Shown: in pieces, positions 1 through 10,285 of the stretch
Layout of the letters: each line of letters opens with the position of its first letter
Numbering within the stretch: position 1 is the first letter of the stretch
Source of the DNA: an uncultured Aquitalea sp.
GTDB taxonomy: Bacteria > Pseudomonadota > Gammaproteobacteria > Burkholderiales > Chromobacteriaceae
Reading direction: 5' to 3'
Length of the DNA: 64,000 nucleotides
NCBI RefSeq assembly: GCF_945957525.1
Contig: NZ_CAMFLA010000002.1
Coordinates: 248,001-312,000 of the forward strand
The notes under the pieces: generated by a model
Told to the model about the DNA's origin: nothing
Seen by the model: only the letters and a program-made list of their open reading frames with translations
Database searches by the model: none
Program-made: the position numbers and the translations under genes

Positions 1-2
1 GC

Positions 3-86
3 ATTGGCGCAAACCCGCAGCTGTCGGTATATGCCTTCGCCTTGCGCTCAGCGCACAAGTTGGCCGAAACGCTGCAACGAGGGTGA
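3..86 (+). CDS. 3' end of an unidentified gene (partial)
   Basis: An open frame enters from the left edge and stops with TGA at 84-86, giving a 27-residue tail that ends in KLAETLQRG. It is followed by a strong rho-independent terminator, so a transcribed gene most likely ends here. The tail is too short to assign to a family. The frame is inferred from composition and the terminator position only; a competing frame stays open to 186 but runs through the terminator. Confidence 0.35.
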   Translation: MGANPQLSVYAFALRSAHKLAETLQRG

Positions 87-129
87 ATACGCCGGGCAGG
101 CCAAATTGTTTTGTTTGAGTATTTGCACC

Positions 130-155
130 AAAAAGCCGGCAAAGCCGGCTTTTTT
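130..155 (+). terminator. Rho-independent terminator
   Basis: AAAAAGCCGGC, a 3-base AAA loop, then GCCGGCTTTTT: an 11-bp stem ending in a T run. It closes the gene entering from the left edge and separates it from the efflux operon. Confidence 0.85.
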
Positions 156-221
156 CATGGCGATGTCTGCAAAAATGCGCAAGTAAATGACATTTCTCAA
201 CGGGAGTTCGCTGGCTGGCGT

Positions 222-255
222 TAGAATGGGCCTGTATTGATGAATGGTGATTCAT
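222..255 (+). promoter_or_regulatory. Likely promoter -10 and palindromic operator of the efflux operon
   Basis: A good -10 hexamer, TAGAAT, lies at 222-227; no convincing -35 is visible. Right after it, 240-255 is a perfect palindrome, ATGAAT-GGTG-ATTCAT, ending 7 bases before the TolC-like start codon. A palindrome just downstream of a -10 is a typical repressor site. The TetR protein encoded at 6825-7472 is the natural candidate, but this pairing is inference; the same palindrome is not seen upstream of that gene. Confidence 0.45.
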
Positions 256-262
256 TACTGCT

Positions 263-1588
263 ATGGCATTTTTCCGTTTGAATAAAGCCGTATTTGGCGT
301 GCTGCTGGCGTTAACGGGGCAGGCGCAGGCGGCGGAAACGCTGGAGCAAGCCTGGCAAGCGGCAGTGCAAGCCAGCAATGCCCTGCGCGCGGAAGCCCGG
401 CGCGTGGGCGCTGCCGGCGAGCAGGTCAAGGCGGCGGAAGCCGCTGCCGGGCCGACGCTGAAGCTGGAGGGCAGCTGGACGCAGCTGGACAGCACCCCGC
501 AAGCGCGCATTGATCTGACGCCGATGACGCAGGGGCTGGGCCCCTTGGCCGCGCGTCTGCCGTCTAGCGTGGACGCGCCGCTGTCCAGCAATCATCTGGG
601 CGTAGCCGACGCCAGGCTCAGTCTGCCGCTGTATACCAGTGGTCGCCTGCAAGCGCTGCGCGACGCGGCGCTGTCCTCCGAAGACGCTGCGCGGCAAGGC
701 TTGACGCAGGCGGAGCAGGAGCTGCGTTTGCAAGTGGCGGAGGCCTATTTCAATGTGCTGCGCGCCGGCCATGCTCACGACGTGGCGCGCCAGTATCTGG
801 CCAGCCTGGAAAGCTATCAGCGGGATGTCGGTAATTTCTTCCGCAAGGGGGTGGTGGCGCGCGGCGATCTGCTGGGTGCGGAAGTGGCCGTGGCGGACGC
901 TAGGCAAAAGCAGATTGTAGCCGCCCAGGCCAAGGCGCTGAGCCGCGCTGCTTATAACCGTCTGCTAGGGCGGGCATTCACACAAGAAGTGGCGTTGGCC
1001 GAGGTGGATTGGCCGCGCGAGACGCGCCCGCGCGCGCAATTGGCCGCCATGGCGGATCGGCAACGGCCCGAGCTGGCGGCGCTGGCCCGTTGGCGCGACG
1101 CGCTGGAAGCCAATGCCCGCAGCGTCAAAGCCGAGGGTGGGCCGCAGGTGGGCGCCTATGCCGCCTACAGTTATGCGGACAATCCCTATCTGGTGAACAA
1201 GGGTTATGGCTCGCTGGGCCTGGGCGTGAGCTGGACGCTGTTTGACAGCGGCCTGATCCGCGCGCGCGCCGCCGGCGTCAGCGAGCAGGCGCAGGCTATG
1301 GCGGATCAGCTTCAGGAAGCCAAAAGCCTGGTGGCGCTGGATGTGGAGCGCGCCGCCAGCGCCGAGCTGGAGTCCGCCGAGCGGGTGACGGTAGCGCAAA
1401 GCGCGCTCAAATCCGCCGACGAATACCTGGCCATACAGCGAGACCGCTACCGCAACGGTCTCGCCAATCAGACCGAAGTGCTGGCGGCCGAGGCGCGCCG
1501 CGCCGACAGTCAGCGCAATCTCTACAACGCCCGTTACGACCACGCGTTAGCCGTGGTGCGGCTGAAACGGGCCACGGGTGAGCTTTGA
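263..1588 (+). CDS. TolC-family outer-membrane efflux channel
   Basis: The 441-residue protein has a signal peptide (hydrophobic residues about 8-22, cleavage near AQA-AET) and the all-helical, internally repeated build of TolC/OprM proteins, rich in Ala, Gln and Glu. Such proteins form the outer-membrane exit duct of tripartite pumps. It is the first gene of a tightly packed operon with an HlyD-type adaptor, a double ABC ATPase and two ABC-2 permeases, so it probably gives this pump its own duct; E. coli YbhGFSR has no dedicated TolC gene beside it. Length is normal for the family. The substrate cannot be read from the sequence. Confidence 0.9.
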   Translation: MAFFRLNKAVFGVLLALTGQAQAAETLEQAWQAAVQASNALRAEARRVGAAGEQVKAAEAAAGPTLKLEGSWTQLDSTPQARIDLTPMTQGLGPLAARLPSSVDAPLSSNHLGVADARLSLPLYTSGRLQALRDAALSSEDAARQGLTQAEQELRLQVAEAYFNVLRAGHAHDVARQYLASLESYQRDVGNFFRKGVVARGDLLGAEVAVADARQKQIVAAQAKALSRAAYNRLLGRAFTQEVALAEVDWPRETRPRAQLAAMADRQRPELAALARWRDALEANARSVKAEGGPQVGAYAAYSYADNPYLVNKGYGSLGLGVSWTLFDSGLIRARAAGVSEQAQAMADQLQEAKSLVALDVERAASAELESAERVTVAQSALKSADEYLAIQRDRYRNGLANQTEVLAAEARRADSQRNLYNARYDHALAVVRLKRATGEL

Positions 1589-1589
1589 C

Positions 1590-2501
1590 ATGAAAAAAAC
1601 CGGATGGATTGTGGCGGCGCTGGTATTGGGCGTGGCTGGCGCAGTGGGGTATAGCCAGTGGCAGAACCGCGCGCGTGGTTTGCCGGACGGATTGATCCAG
1701 GCCAATGGGCGGCTGGAGGGCGACAGCGTGCTGATCGCCGGCAAGTACCCCGGCAGGTTGGCCGAAGTGCGCGCTCATGAAGGCGACGCGGTGACCAGCG
1801 GACAAGTGGTGGCGGTACTGGCGTCCGACGAGGTGACGGCGCGCCTCCATGCCGCTCAGGCTGCCGTGGCGTCGGCCCGGGCGCAAAAAGACCGTGCCGC
1901 TGCCGCCAGCGCGCAGGCCGGCAAGGATGCCGCCCGCTTTGCCGACTTGCTGGCGCGCGGATCGGTGGATCGCATGCATGCCGAGCAGATGCAGCTGGCC
2001 GCCGTCAGCGCCCGTACCGTGTTGCAGCAGGCCGACCAGCAGATCAGCCAGGCGGATGCCGCGAGGCGGGAAGCGCAGGCCGTGCTGGATGAGCTGACGC
2101 TGAAAGCGCCCAGTGGCGGCGTGGTGGTGAATCGCCTGCGCGAACCGGGAGAGGTGGTGGCGGCGGGCGCCGGCGTGGTGGAGCTGGTGGATCTCAATAA
2201 GCTGTACCTCAAGGTGTATGTGCCGGAAAACCAGATCGGCAAGGTCCGCTTGGGTTTGCCGGCGCAACTGCATACCGATGCCTTTCCTGATCAAGTGTTT
2301 GAGGCGCGCGTGACCCATATCGGCAGCAAGGCCGAGTTCACGCCCAAGGAGGTGCAGACGCCGGACGAGCGCGTCAAGCTGGTGTACGCGGTGAAGCTGT
2401 CGCTCAGCGCTAATCCGGGGTTCAGGCTCACCCCCGGGCTGCCGGCCGATGCGGTCATCCGCTGGAAGGATGATGTGCCTTGGCAGGCTCCGCACTGGTA
2501 A
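1590..2501 (+). CDS. HlyD/MacA-type periplasmic adaptor of ABC efflux pump
   Basis: The 303-residue protein starts at ATG 1590, one base after the TolC-like stop; an upstream GTG at 1578 would overlap that gene. Residues about 5-22 form a single N-terminal membrane anchor. It then shows a lipoyl-like half near residues 45-75, an Ala/Gln-rich coiled-coil hairpin (about 85-165), the second lipoyl half (KAPSGGVVVNRLREPGE) and a beta-barrel region. This is the membrane-fusion architecture of YbhG/YhiI, which bridges the inner-membrane ABC transporter and the outer-membrane channel. Its place between the channel and the ATPase gene supports this. Confidence 0.9.
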   Translation: MKKTGWIVAALVLGVAGAVGYSQWQNRARGLPDGLIQANGRLEGDSVLIAGKYPGRLAEVRAHEGDAVTSGQVVAVLASDEVTARLHAAQAAVASARAQKDRAAAASAQAGKDAARFADLLARGSVDRMHAEQMQLAAVSARTVLQQADQQISQADAARREAQAVLDELTLKAPSGGVVVNRLREPGEVVAAGAGVVELVDLNKLYLKVYVPENQIGKVRLGLPAQLHTDAFPDQVFEARVTHIGSKAEFTPKEVQTPDERVKLVYAVKLSLSANPGFRLTPGLPADAVIRWKDDVPWQAPHW

Positions 2502-2504
2502 ATC

Positions 2505-4430
2505 ATGAACGACGAAATCGTTATCCGCGCCACGGACTTCGGCAAACGTTACGCCCGTCACGCTGCGGTCTGCGGGCTCGATCTTGCCGTACGCAAGGGC
2601 GAGCTGTACGGCCTGATCGGCCCGGATGGGGCGGGCAAATCCAGCCTGATGAAGGCGGTTGCCGGCGTATTGGCTTTTGAGGAAGGCCGGCTGGAAGTAT
2701 TTGGCCTGCCGGTGGGCAGCGAGCGCGAGGCGGAGCGGGTAAAGGGACGCTTGGGCCTGATGCCGCAGGGGTTGGGGCAGAACCTGTATGGTGATCTGTC
2801 CATCGAGGAAAACGTGGATTTCTTCGCCCGCTTGCGGCAGGTGCCGGCGGCGGAAGCCGCCGCGCGCAAGGAGCGTTTGCTGGCTATTACCCGGCTGGCG
2901 GCTTTTCGCGCACGGCCGATGAAGCAGCTGTCCGGCGGCATGAAACAAAAGCTGGGGCTGGTGTGCACGCTGATTCACGCGCCGGACCTGATCATCCTCG
3001 ACGAGCCCACCACCGGCGTGGACCCGGTGTCTCGCCGTGATTTCTGGGCCATTCTCGCAGAGTTGATTGCCGATCAGGGCCTTACCGCATTGGTGTCCAC
3101 CGCCTATATGGATGAAGCCAGCCGCTTTACCCGCATGAGCTTGCTGCACGAGGGACGCGTGTTGGCCGAAGGTGCGCCGCAGGACATCCTGGCGCTGGCG
3201 CCGGGCGTGCTGGTGCAATGCCGGGTGGAGCCGCAATTGGAGGCAATCAGCCGCCTGGCGGCGGACTTCCCCCAGTGCGAAGCTATGGGGCCGGATATCC
3301 GCTTGTTTGCCGCGGGACTGGATGAAGCCGGCGCGCGCGCAGCGGTCGCGCAGAGGCTGGCCGGCTTGCCGTGTCAGCGTCTGGATGTCATGGAGCCGGA
3401 GCTGGAAGACGTTTTCGTCGCCATGTTGTCGAGGCAGGGCGCGGCCGCCGCCACGGCGCAGCCCGTCAGCGCGGCGGTGGCGAATGCCGAGGGACTGGCC
3501 ATCGAGGCGCGCGGGCTGTCCAAATGCTTTGGCGAATTTATCGCGGTGGGCGACGTCAGCTTCCAGGTGCGGCAGGGTGAAATCTTCGGCTTGCTGGGCG
3601 CTAACGGCGCTGGAAAAACCACCGCCATCAAGATGCTCACCGGTATCTTGCCGCCCACGCGCGGCGAGGGACGGGTAGCCGGCGCCGACATGAAGCAGGC
3701 CGGCGCGCTGATCAAGTCGCGCATCGGTTATATGTCGCAGGCCTTCTCCCTCTATCTGGATCTGACCGTGGCGGAAAACATCCGTCTTTACGCAGGCATT
3801 TACGGCCTGGACCGTCGCCGCCGCGACAGCCGTCTGGGCTGGATTCTCGATATGGCCGGCCTGCATGGTCACGAAAACGACCTGGCCTCGTCCTTGCCCA
3901 TGGGTCTGCGCCAGCGCCTGGCGCTGGGCTGTGCGCTGGTGCACGAACCCCGGGTACTGTTTCTGGACGAGCCCACCAGCGGCGTGGACCCCTTGGGGCG
4001 GCGCGCTTTCTGGGACATCCTGTTCCGACTGTCGCGCGTGGACGGCGTGGCCATGCTGGTGACCACCCATTACATGAGCGAGGCGGAACACTGCGACCAT
4101 CTGGCGTTGATGTTTGCCGGCAAGGTAGTGGCGGACGCCAGTCCTGAGGCGATGAAACAGGAAGTCATCGCCGAGGCCGGTCAGCTTTACCGTTTACAGG
4201 CCGACAACGCCGCGGCGCTGGTGCGCCCGCTGCAGGAGCATGGTTTTGCCAATGTTTCGCCGTATGGCGCCGCCTTGCATGTGCTGACGCGCGAGCCGGA
4301 GCGGCTGCGCAAGACGCTGGCGGGCATGGGCGTGCCGGCAGACCTGCGCGAGCGGCCCATCGCCATGGAGGATGTCTTCGTGCATCGCGTCAGCCAACTG
4401 GAAGCGGCCAGCCGGAAGGGACAGCCATGA
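2505..4430 (+). CDS. Fused double ABC ATPase of ABC-2 efflux pump (YbhF-like)
   Basis: At 641 residues it holds two nucleotide-binding domains in tandem. Domain 1 has Walker A GPDGAGKS (39-46), signature LSGGMKQ (142-148) and Walker B ending LDEPTTGVD. Domain 2 has Walker A GANGAGKT (about 364-371) and Walker B LFLDEPTSGVD, but its signature is changed to LPMGLRQ, so the second composite ATP site may be weak. It powers export through the two ABC-2 permeases encoded next, whose first start overlaps its stop by 4 bp. The layout matches E. coli YbhF. Substrate unknown; YbhF is linked to export of drugs and cations. Confidence 0.9.
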   Translation: MNDEIVIRATDFGKRYARHAAVCGLDLAVRKGELYGLIGPDGAGKSSLMKAVAGVLAFEEGRLEVFGLPVGSEREAERVKGRLGLMPQGLGQNLYGDLSIEENVDFFARLRQVPAAEAAARKERLLAITRLAAFRARPMKQLSGGMKQKLGLVCTLIHAPDLIILDEPTTGVDPVSRRDFWAILAELIADQGLTALVSTAYMDEASRFTRMSLLHEGRVLAEGAPQDILALAPGVLVQCRVEPQLEAISRLAADFPQCEAMGPDIRLFAAGLDEAGARAAVAQRLAGLPCQRLDVMEPELEDVFVAMLSRQGAAAATAQPVSAAVANAEGLAIEARGLSKCFGEFIAVGDVSFQVRQGEIFGLLGANGAGKTTAIKMLTGILPPTRGEGRVAGADMKQAGALIKSRIGYMSQAFSLYLDLTVAENIRLYAGIYGLDRRRRDSRLGWILDMAGLHGHENDLASSLPMGLRQRLALGCALVHEPRVLFLDEPTSGVDPLGRRAFWDILFRLSRVDGVAMLVTTHYMSEAEHCDHLALMFAGKVVADASPEAMKQEVIAEAGQLYRLQADNAAALVRPLQEHGFANVSPYGAALHVLTREPERLRKTLAGMGVPADLRERPIAMEDVFVHRVSQLEAASRKGQP

Positions 4431-5581
4431 ACCTGAAACGGGTGGCGGCCATCGCCTCCAAGGAATGGCGGGAGATCCTGCGCGACCGGCTGTTCTTTTC
4501 GCTGGCCTTTGTGGTGCCGGCCTTGTTGATGGTGCTGTTTGGCTACGGATTATCGCTGGATGTGGAAAACATCCCGTTCGCCGTGGTGGATCAGGATCGC
4601 AGCGCCGCAAGCCGGGATTACGCCTATCGTTTCATCGATTCACGCTATTTCAGCTTTCGCGGTTACGCCGCTAATCAGCGCGATGCCGAGCGTGCGCTAG
4701 CTGCCGGCGATGTGCGGGTGGTGCTGGTGATTCCGCCGCGCTTCGGCCAACGTCTGGCGCAGGGGCGCGAGGCCGGCATCCAGACGCTGGTGGACGGCAC
4801 GTTTCCCAGTCGCGCCATGACCACCAAGGGCTACGTTACCGCCATCAACGCGGCGTTCAGCCTGGCCTCGGTGACGCAGGCGGTGTCGCGCGTCACCGGC
4901 ATGCCGCCGGACGATGTGGCGGCGCAGCTGACGCCCATCGCGCTGGAAACGCGCTATCTCTACAACCAGAGCGTCACCAGCATTTGGTCGCTGGCGCCCA
5001 AGCTCATCATGGTGATCCTGATGTTGTCGCCCCCTTTTCTCACGGCGCTGGGCGTAGTGCGCGAGAAGGAAAACGGCTCCATCTTCAATATCTACGCGTC
5101 CAACGTCAGTCGGGGAGAGTTTCTTGCCGGCAAGCTGCTGCCCTACGTAGCCATTTCCAGCGTCAACATCCTGGTGTTGTGGCTGCTGGCTACGCTGTTG
5201 TACGGCGTGCCGTTCAAAGGCAGCTTGCTGTTCTTTCTGCCGGCCACCCTGGTGTATGTGCTGTGTACCACCGGCATCGGCTTGCTGGTGTCCGTGCTGG
5301 TGCGCACCCAAGTGGCGGCCATGATTGTCACCATGGTGGCCACCATGATTCCGGCGGTGCTGTATTCCGGCCTGATCATCCCCATCGTGTCGCTGGGGCC
5401 GGGTGCGCGGCAGGTGGCCGAACTGATGCCGGCCATGTACTACACCGACATCGTGGTGGGCTGCTTCCTCAAGGGCGTGGGGCTGCAGAGTCTGTGGCGA
5501 CCGTTGCTGGTGCTGTCCTTGTATGCCTGCCTGTTGTTTGCCGTCGGTTACGCCCTGTTCAGCAAGAGGCCAAAAACATGA
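4427..5581 (+). CDS. ABC-2 type permease (YbhS-like), first of two
   Basis: The 384-residue inner-membrane protein has one N-terminal helix (about 20-40), a large periplasmic domain (about 40-180) and a cluster of about five C-terminal helices, the build of ABC-2 drug-export permeases. The conserved VVREKENGSIFNI stretch at about 207-219 is the coupling region after the second helix. Start overlaps the ATPase stop (ATGA), and its own stop overlaps the next permease, so the subunits are probably translated in balance. It likely forms a heterodimer with the following gene. Confidence 0.9.
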   Translation: MNLKRVAAIASKEWREILRDRLFFSLAFVVPALLMVLFGYGLSLDVENIPFAVVDQDRSAASRDYAYRFIDSRYFSFRGYAANQRDAERALAAGDVRVVLVIPPRFGQRLAQGREAGIQTLVDGTFPSRAMTTKGYVTAINAAFSLASVTQAVSRVTGMPPDDVAAQLTPIALETRYLYNQSVTSIWSLAPKLIMVILMLSPPFLTALGVVREKENGSIFNIYASNVSRGEFLAGKLLPYVAISSVNILVLWLLATLLYGVPFKGSLLFFLPATLVYVLCTTGIGLLVSVLVRTQVAAMIVTMVATMIPAVLYSGLIIPIVSLGPGARQVAELMPAMYYTDIVVGCFLKGVGLQSLWRPLLVLSLYACLLFAVGYALFSKRPKT

Positions 5582-6738
5582 GCGATTTTCTCCTGTGGTG
5601 GCGGCTGGCGCTGCGGCGTTTCGCAGTGATGCTGGTGAAGGAGCTGAAACAGCTGGGGCGCGACCGGGTACTGCTGGCCTTCATCGTTTACGCCTTCACC
5701 GCTGATATTTTCCTTGCGGCGTCCGGGGTGTCCTTGTCGCTCAATCATGCGGCCATGTTGGTGCAGGACATGGATCGCACGCCGCAATCGCGCGAACTGG
5801 CGGCGCGCTTCGCCGAGCCGCACTTTCAGCAGGGCGGCGTGGTGACGCGTGACGCGCAAGGCCTGGCGGCGCTGGATCGCGGCGAAGCCATGATCGTGCT
5901 GTCGGTGCCGCCGGACTTCGGCAAACATCTGCAAAAGGGCGAACCCGTCGCCGTGGCCATGCAGGTGGACACCACCAATTCAGTGCTGGGTTTTCTGGCC
6001 ACCAGCTATGCGCAGGAAATCGTCGCCCGCTTTGGTCTGGAGTCGGCGATGCGCCGCTTGGGTCTGGCCGGCGGCGCGGCGGCCGAGCTGCCGCAGGCGG
6101 CCAACGAGGTGCGGGTCTGGTACAACCCGAATCAGGAAGACAGCTGGTTCATGGGTATTTCGGAGATGCTGAACATCGCCACCGTGTTTGCCGTGCTGTT
6201 GCCGGCGGCGGCCATGGTGCGAGAGAAAGAGCGCGGCACGGTGGAGCAGTTGATCGTTTCGCCGCTGACGCCGTTCGGCATCCTGTTTCCCAAGGTGGTG
6301 TCCATGACCGGGGTGATCCTGTGCGGTGTGGCGCTCAGCCTGTTTCTGGTGTTGATGCCGGTATTCGCCATTCCCGCCAAGGGCAGTCTGGCGCTGTTCT
6401 TTGCGCTGTCCGGCCTGTATGTGTTCACCACGGCGGGCTTGGGCTTGTTTGCGGCCACCATTGCCCGCAATCTGGCGCAGGCGGGCATGCTCTCCATCCT
6501 GATTCTGGCGCCCATGCTGTTTCTGTCCGGCGCCTGGACGCCGCCGGAGGCCATGCCGGCTTGGTTGCGCGGGCTGATGTTTGTCTCGCCGTTGCACTAT
6601 TACCTGGACATCGCCTTTGGCATCTTGCTGAAAGGGCAGGGGGTGACCGAGCTGTTGCCGGCCATCATGGGCATGACTGCCATCGGCGTAGGCGTGTTTG
6701 CCTTTGGCCTGCTGCTGTTTCGCCGGCAGTTTGATTGA
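5578..6738 (+). CDS. ABC-2 type permease (YbhR-like), second of two
   Basis: The 386-residue protein starts at ATG 5578, overlapping the preceding stop by 4 bp; the frame is open much further upstream, but that part is the shadow of the first permease. It has the same topology: one N-terminal helix, a periplasmic domain, then a helix cluster with the coupling motif MVREKERGTVEQL. It is the last gene of the five-gene efflux operon and ends before a bidirectional terminator. With the previous gene it should form the membrane channel of the pump. Confidence 0.9.
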   Translation: MSDFLLWWRLALRRFAVMLVKELKQLGRDRVLLAFIVYAFTADIFLAASGVSLSLNHAAMLVQDMDRTPQSRELAARFAEPHFQQGGVVTRDAQGLAALDRGEAMIVLSVPPDFGKHLQKGEPVAVAMQVDTTNSVLGFLATSYAQEIVARFGLESAMRRLGLAGGAAAELPQAANEVRVWYNPNQEDSWFMGISEMLNIATVFAVLLPAAAMVREKERGTVEQLIVSPLTPFGILFPKVVSMTGVILCGVALSLFLVLMPVFAIPAKGSLALFFALSGLYVFTTAGLGLFAATIARNLAQAGMLSILILAPMLFLSGAWTPPEAMPAWLRGLMFVSPLHYYLDIAFGILLKGQGVTELLPAIMGMTAIGVGVFAFGLLLFRRQFD

Positions 6739-6766
6739 TACGGCCCGAGCTGCGGGCCGGCAATGT

Positions 6767-6796
6767 AAAACGCCGTTCAATGCGAACGGCGTTTTT
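6767..6796. terminator. Bidirectional terminator between efflux operon and tetR
   Basis: AAAACGCCGTTC, loop AATGC, then GAACGGCGTTTT: a 12-bp stem flanked by A and T runs on both sides. It can stop transcription of the efflux operon from the left and of the TetR gene from the right. A smaller GC hairpin (CGGCCC/GGGCCG, 6741-6759) precedes it. Confidence 0.85.
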
Positions 6797-6811
6797 GCGT
6801 GGAGCCAAACC

Positions 6812-6821
6812 TTGGCCGAAG
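6812..6821 (+). repeat. Intergenic copy of dispersed 10-mer TTGGCCGAAG
   Basis: One of at least 21 exact copies in the window, lying between the terminator and the tetR stop codon. See the finding on the candidate uptake sequence. Confidence 0.7.
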
Positions 6822-6824
6822 GGC

Positions 6825-7472
6825 TCAACCGCCAGCGTGGCGGGCGCTCAGCGCGCGATAGGCATCCATGAAGTCCGGCTGTACGTAGGGCTTGAGCAGC
6901 GCCAGCACCTGACGCACGCCGCGATGGCCGGAAGCCTCGGTAATGGGCGCGCGCGGGCGGGAGGTTTGCTCGAAGGCAAACCAGAATTTCACCACCAGCC
7001 AGATGTTGACGCTGACCGCTTCGATGTCTTCCTCATCCATCTTCAGCAGGCCCAGGCGGATGAATTCGCGGAAGTGCTCGCCCAGAATGCCTTTCAGTTC
7101 GGTGTTGACGAACTGGTGGTACTCGGACTGCAGCTGGGTGTTGCGCGACAGCATGCCCGGCAGGTCGTAGAACATGAAACGGAACTGCCACATGGCAAGG
7201 AAAGCGGTGTCCAGATAGTTGACCAGATCGGTCACCGTGCGATGGCCGGTCTCCGGTACGGACAGACGCTCGGTGATGAAGTCCCGGTACATCAGGAAAA
7301 TCTGGTAGACGATCTCTTCCTTGTTGCGGAAGTGATAGTAGAGGTTGCCCGGGCTGATCCCCAGATGCGCCGCAATGTGATTGGTGGTGATATTGCGCTC
7401 GCCCTGTTCGTTGAACAGTTTGAGGCTTTCCAGAATGATGCGGTCGTAGGTTTTGATGCGGGGTTTGCTCAT
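6825..7472 (-). CDS. TetR/AcrR-family transcriptional regulator
   Basis: The 215-residue protein has an N-terminal TetR helix-turn-helix (about residues 10-55: NITTNHIAAHLGISPGNLYYHF) followed by a helical ligand/dimer domain. It converges on the efflux operon, sharing its terminator. E. coli ybhGFSR is controlled by a TetR protein (CecR/YbiH), so this gene probably has the matching role; the palindrome at 240-255 is a possible site. Upstream of its own start, 7500-7515 holds ACGAT-N6/7-ATCGT, a possible autoregulatory site. Target and ligand are inferred, not seen. Confidence 0.85.
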   Translation of the reverse strand: MSKPRIKTYDRIILESLKLFNEQGERNITTNHIAAHLGISPGNLYYHFRNKEEIVYQIFLMYRDFITERLSVPETGHRTVTDLVNYLDTAFLAMWQFRFMFYDLPGMLSRNTQLQSEYHQFVNTELKGILGEHFREFIRLGLLKMDEEDIEAVSVNIWLVVKFWFAFEQTSRPRAPITEASGHRGVRQVLALLKPYVQPDFMDAYRALSARHAGG

Positions 7473-7529
7473 GGGGCTACCGGATGGGAAGGCAAGGCAC
7501 GATTATAACCATCGTTTGGAGTTTGTGCT

Positions 7530-8390
7530 CTAATTTTTACCGTTGTTTGCCGGAATTTCCGGAAAACAACCTTCCATGAACTGATGGATGATGGCTTGCT
7601 CGATACGTTGCCGCTCTTTGGCGGGGATGGCGATGCGCAAGATCAACTGATAGCGTTTTTCGTCCACTGCCTGCATGCCGATGCGCGGCTCCACGGATGG
7701 GGTGTCCACCAGGTAACGCTCCGCCATGCGCTCCATGTGGCTGCGCGCAGCCTCCACGTGCAGGGCGCAATGCTCTTCCGCCGCCTGCAGCAGCAAACGC
7801 TGCGCGCGCGCTGGCGGTATGGCGTAACCCATGGGCACGTTGATGATGTGCATCACGTAATCGCCCATGTAGTTCTCGCGAATCACGGCGTTGGACAGCA
7901 ACAGGCTGTTGGGGAAGGTCAGGGCGCGGCCGGTCATCTGGTGCGCGTTGTGCTGCGGGCCGATCTCCATCACCGTGGTGGACAGCAGGCCGATGTCCAC
8001 CACGCGGCCGCGGATGCTGCCCACTTCGATGTGATCGCCTAGGCTGTAGCTGTTGGAGGCGTGACGAACGACAAAGCCCGACACGCAGAGGATCAGCTCC
8101 TTGGTGGCCAGAATCAGGGCCGCCGCAAAAGCCAGCATGGACACTGCGATGGTTTGCAGTTCGTTAGCCCAGATCAGTCCGATACCTGCCAGACCGCTGA
8201 TGAAGAGAAAATTGCGCGTGGTGATGGACCAGCGTCTGCGCTCTTCCACCGGTACATTGACGTTGCTGGCCAGGATATGCCCGACTACCACTCGGATCAG
8301 CACCAGCACCGCCACCAGCATCAGCGAACGGACTATCTCGTGCGAGTAGTCGGCGCGCAGGGCGTGGACGAGGTCGATCAGGCTGTACAT
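7530..8390 (-). CDS. MscS-family mechanosensitive ion channel
   Basis: The 286-residue membrane protein has three predicted N-terminal helices (about residues 20-40, 57-75 and 80-110), the last being the pore-lining helix rich in Ala and Gly, followed by the MscS beta domain (GDHIEVGSIRGRVVDIG) and a C-terminal alpha-beta domain. The family opens under membrane tension and protects against osmotic downshock. It lies 16 bp downstream of prfC on the same strand and may be cotranscribed with it. Length equals that of E. coli MscS (286), though the N-terminal part differs. Confidence 0.88.
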   Translation of the reverse strand: MYSLIDLVHALRADYSHEIVRSLMLVAVLVLIRVVVGHILASNVNVPVEERRRWSITTRNFLFISGLAGIGLIWANELQTIAVSMLAFAAALILATKELILCVSGFVVRHASNSYSLGDHIEVGSIRGRVVDIGLLSTTVMEIGPQHNAHQMTGRALTFPNSLLLSNAVIRENYMGDYVMHIINVPMGYAIPPARAQRLLLQAAEEHCALHVEAARSHMERMAERYLVDTPSVEPRIGMQAVDEKRYQLILRIAIPAKERQRIEQAIIHQFMEGCFPEIPANNGKN

Positions 8391-8406
8391 CGGGCGTATC
8401 CCTGGC

Positions 8407-10017
<1,611 letters not shown>

Positions 10018-10255
10018 GGAGATAAGCAGCCAAAATCAGGAAAGCCGGTGATTTTACAGGATTGACGTCCCGAGCGTAACCATGTCGCGCGTATAGGCGA
10101 GTGACGGGGTTTGGCTAAATTTCGCGGCAAATCAGCAAGATGGCGAATCAGGGCAAAACCCGGGCGGCGCAAAGGTCGGCAGGGGTGGCTGATTTGGTTA
10201 TGATTGGAGGATTCGCAGCCCTTTTCGGGCAATTCCGAATCGGCATGGTTTCCCT

Positions 10256-10271
10256 CCCGCCGCAGGGCGGG
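10256..10271 (+). other. Small GC hairpin before ribE; no FMN riboswitch seen
   Basis: CCCGCC-GCAG-GGCGGG lies just upstream of the ribE ribosome-binding region. The 268-bp gap 10018-10285 otherwise shows no gene. I looked for the conserved RFN (FMN riboswitch) blocks ahead of the riboflavin genes and did not find them. Confidence 0.4.
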
Positions 10272-10285
10272 CAGAAAGGCAAGAG

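Noticed and set aside
4-186. Open frame running through the first terminator
   Set aside because: A competing frame ends cleanly before the terminator, whereas this one runs through the stem-loop.
1407-4100. Very long open frame on the minus strand, opposite the efflux genes
   Set aside because: It is antisense to four well-supported genes with strong motifs. Long antisense frames are common in GC-rich DNA, and its translation is His/Gln/Arg-rich without any fold-like pattern.
10018-10285. FMN riboswitch before ribE
   Set aside because: The conserved RFN blocks are not found; only a small GC hairpin is present.
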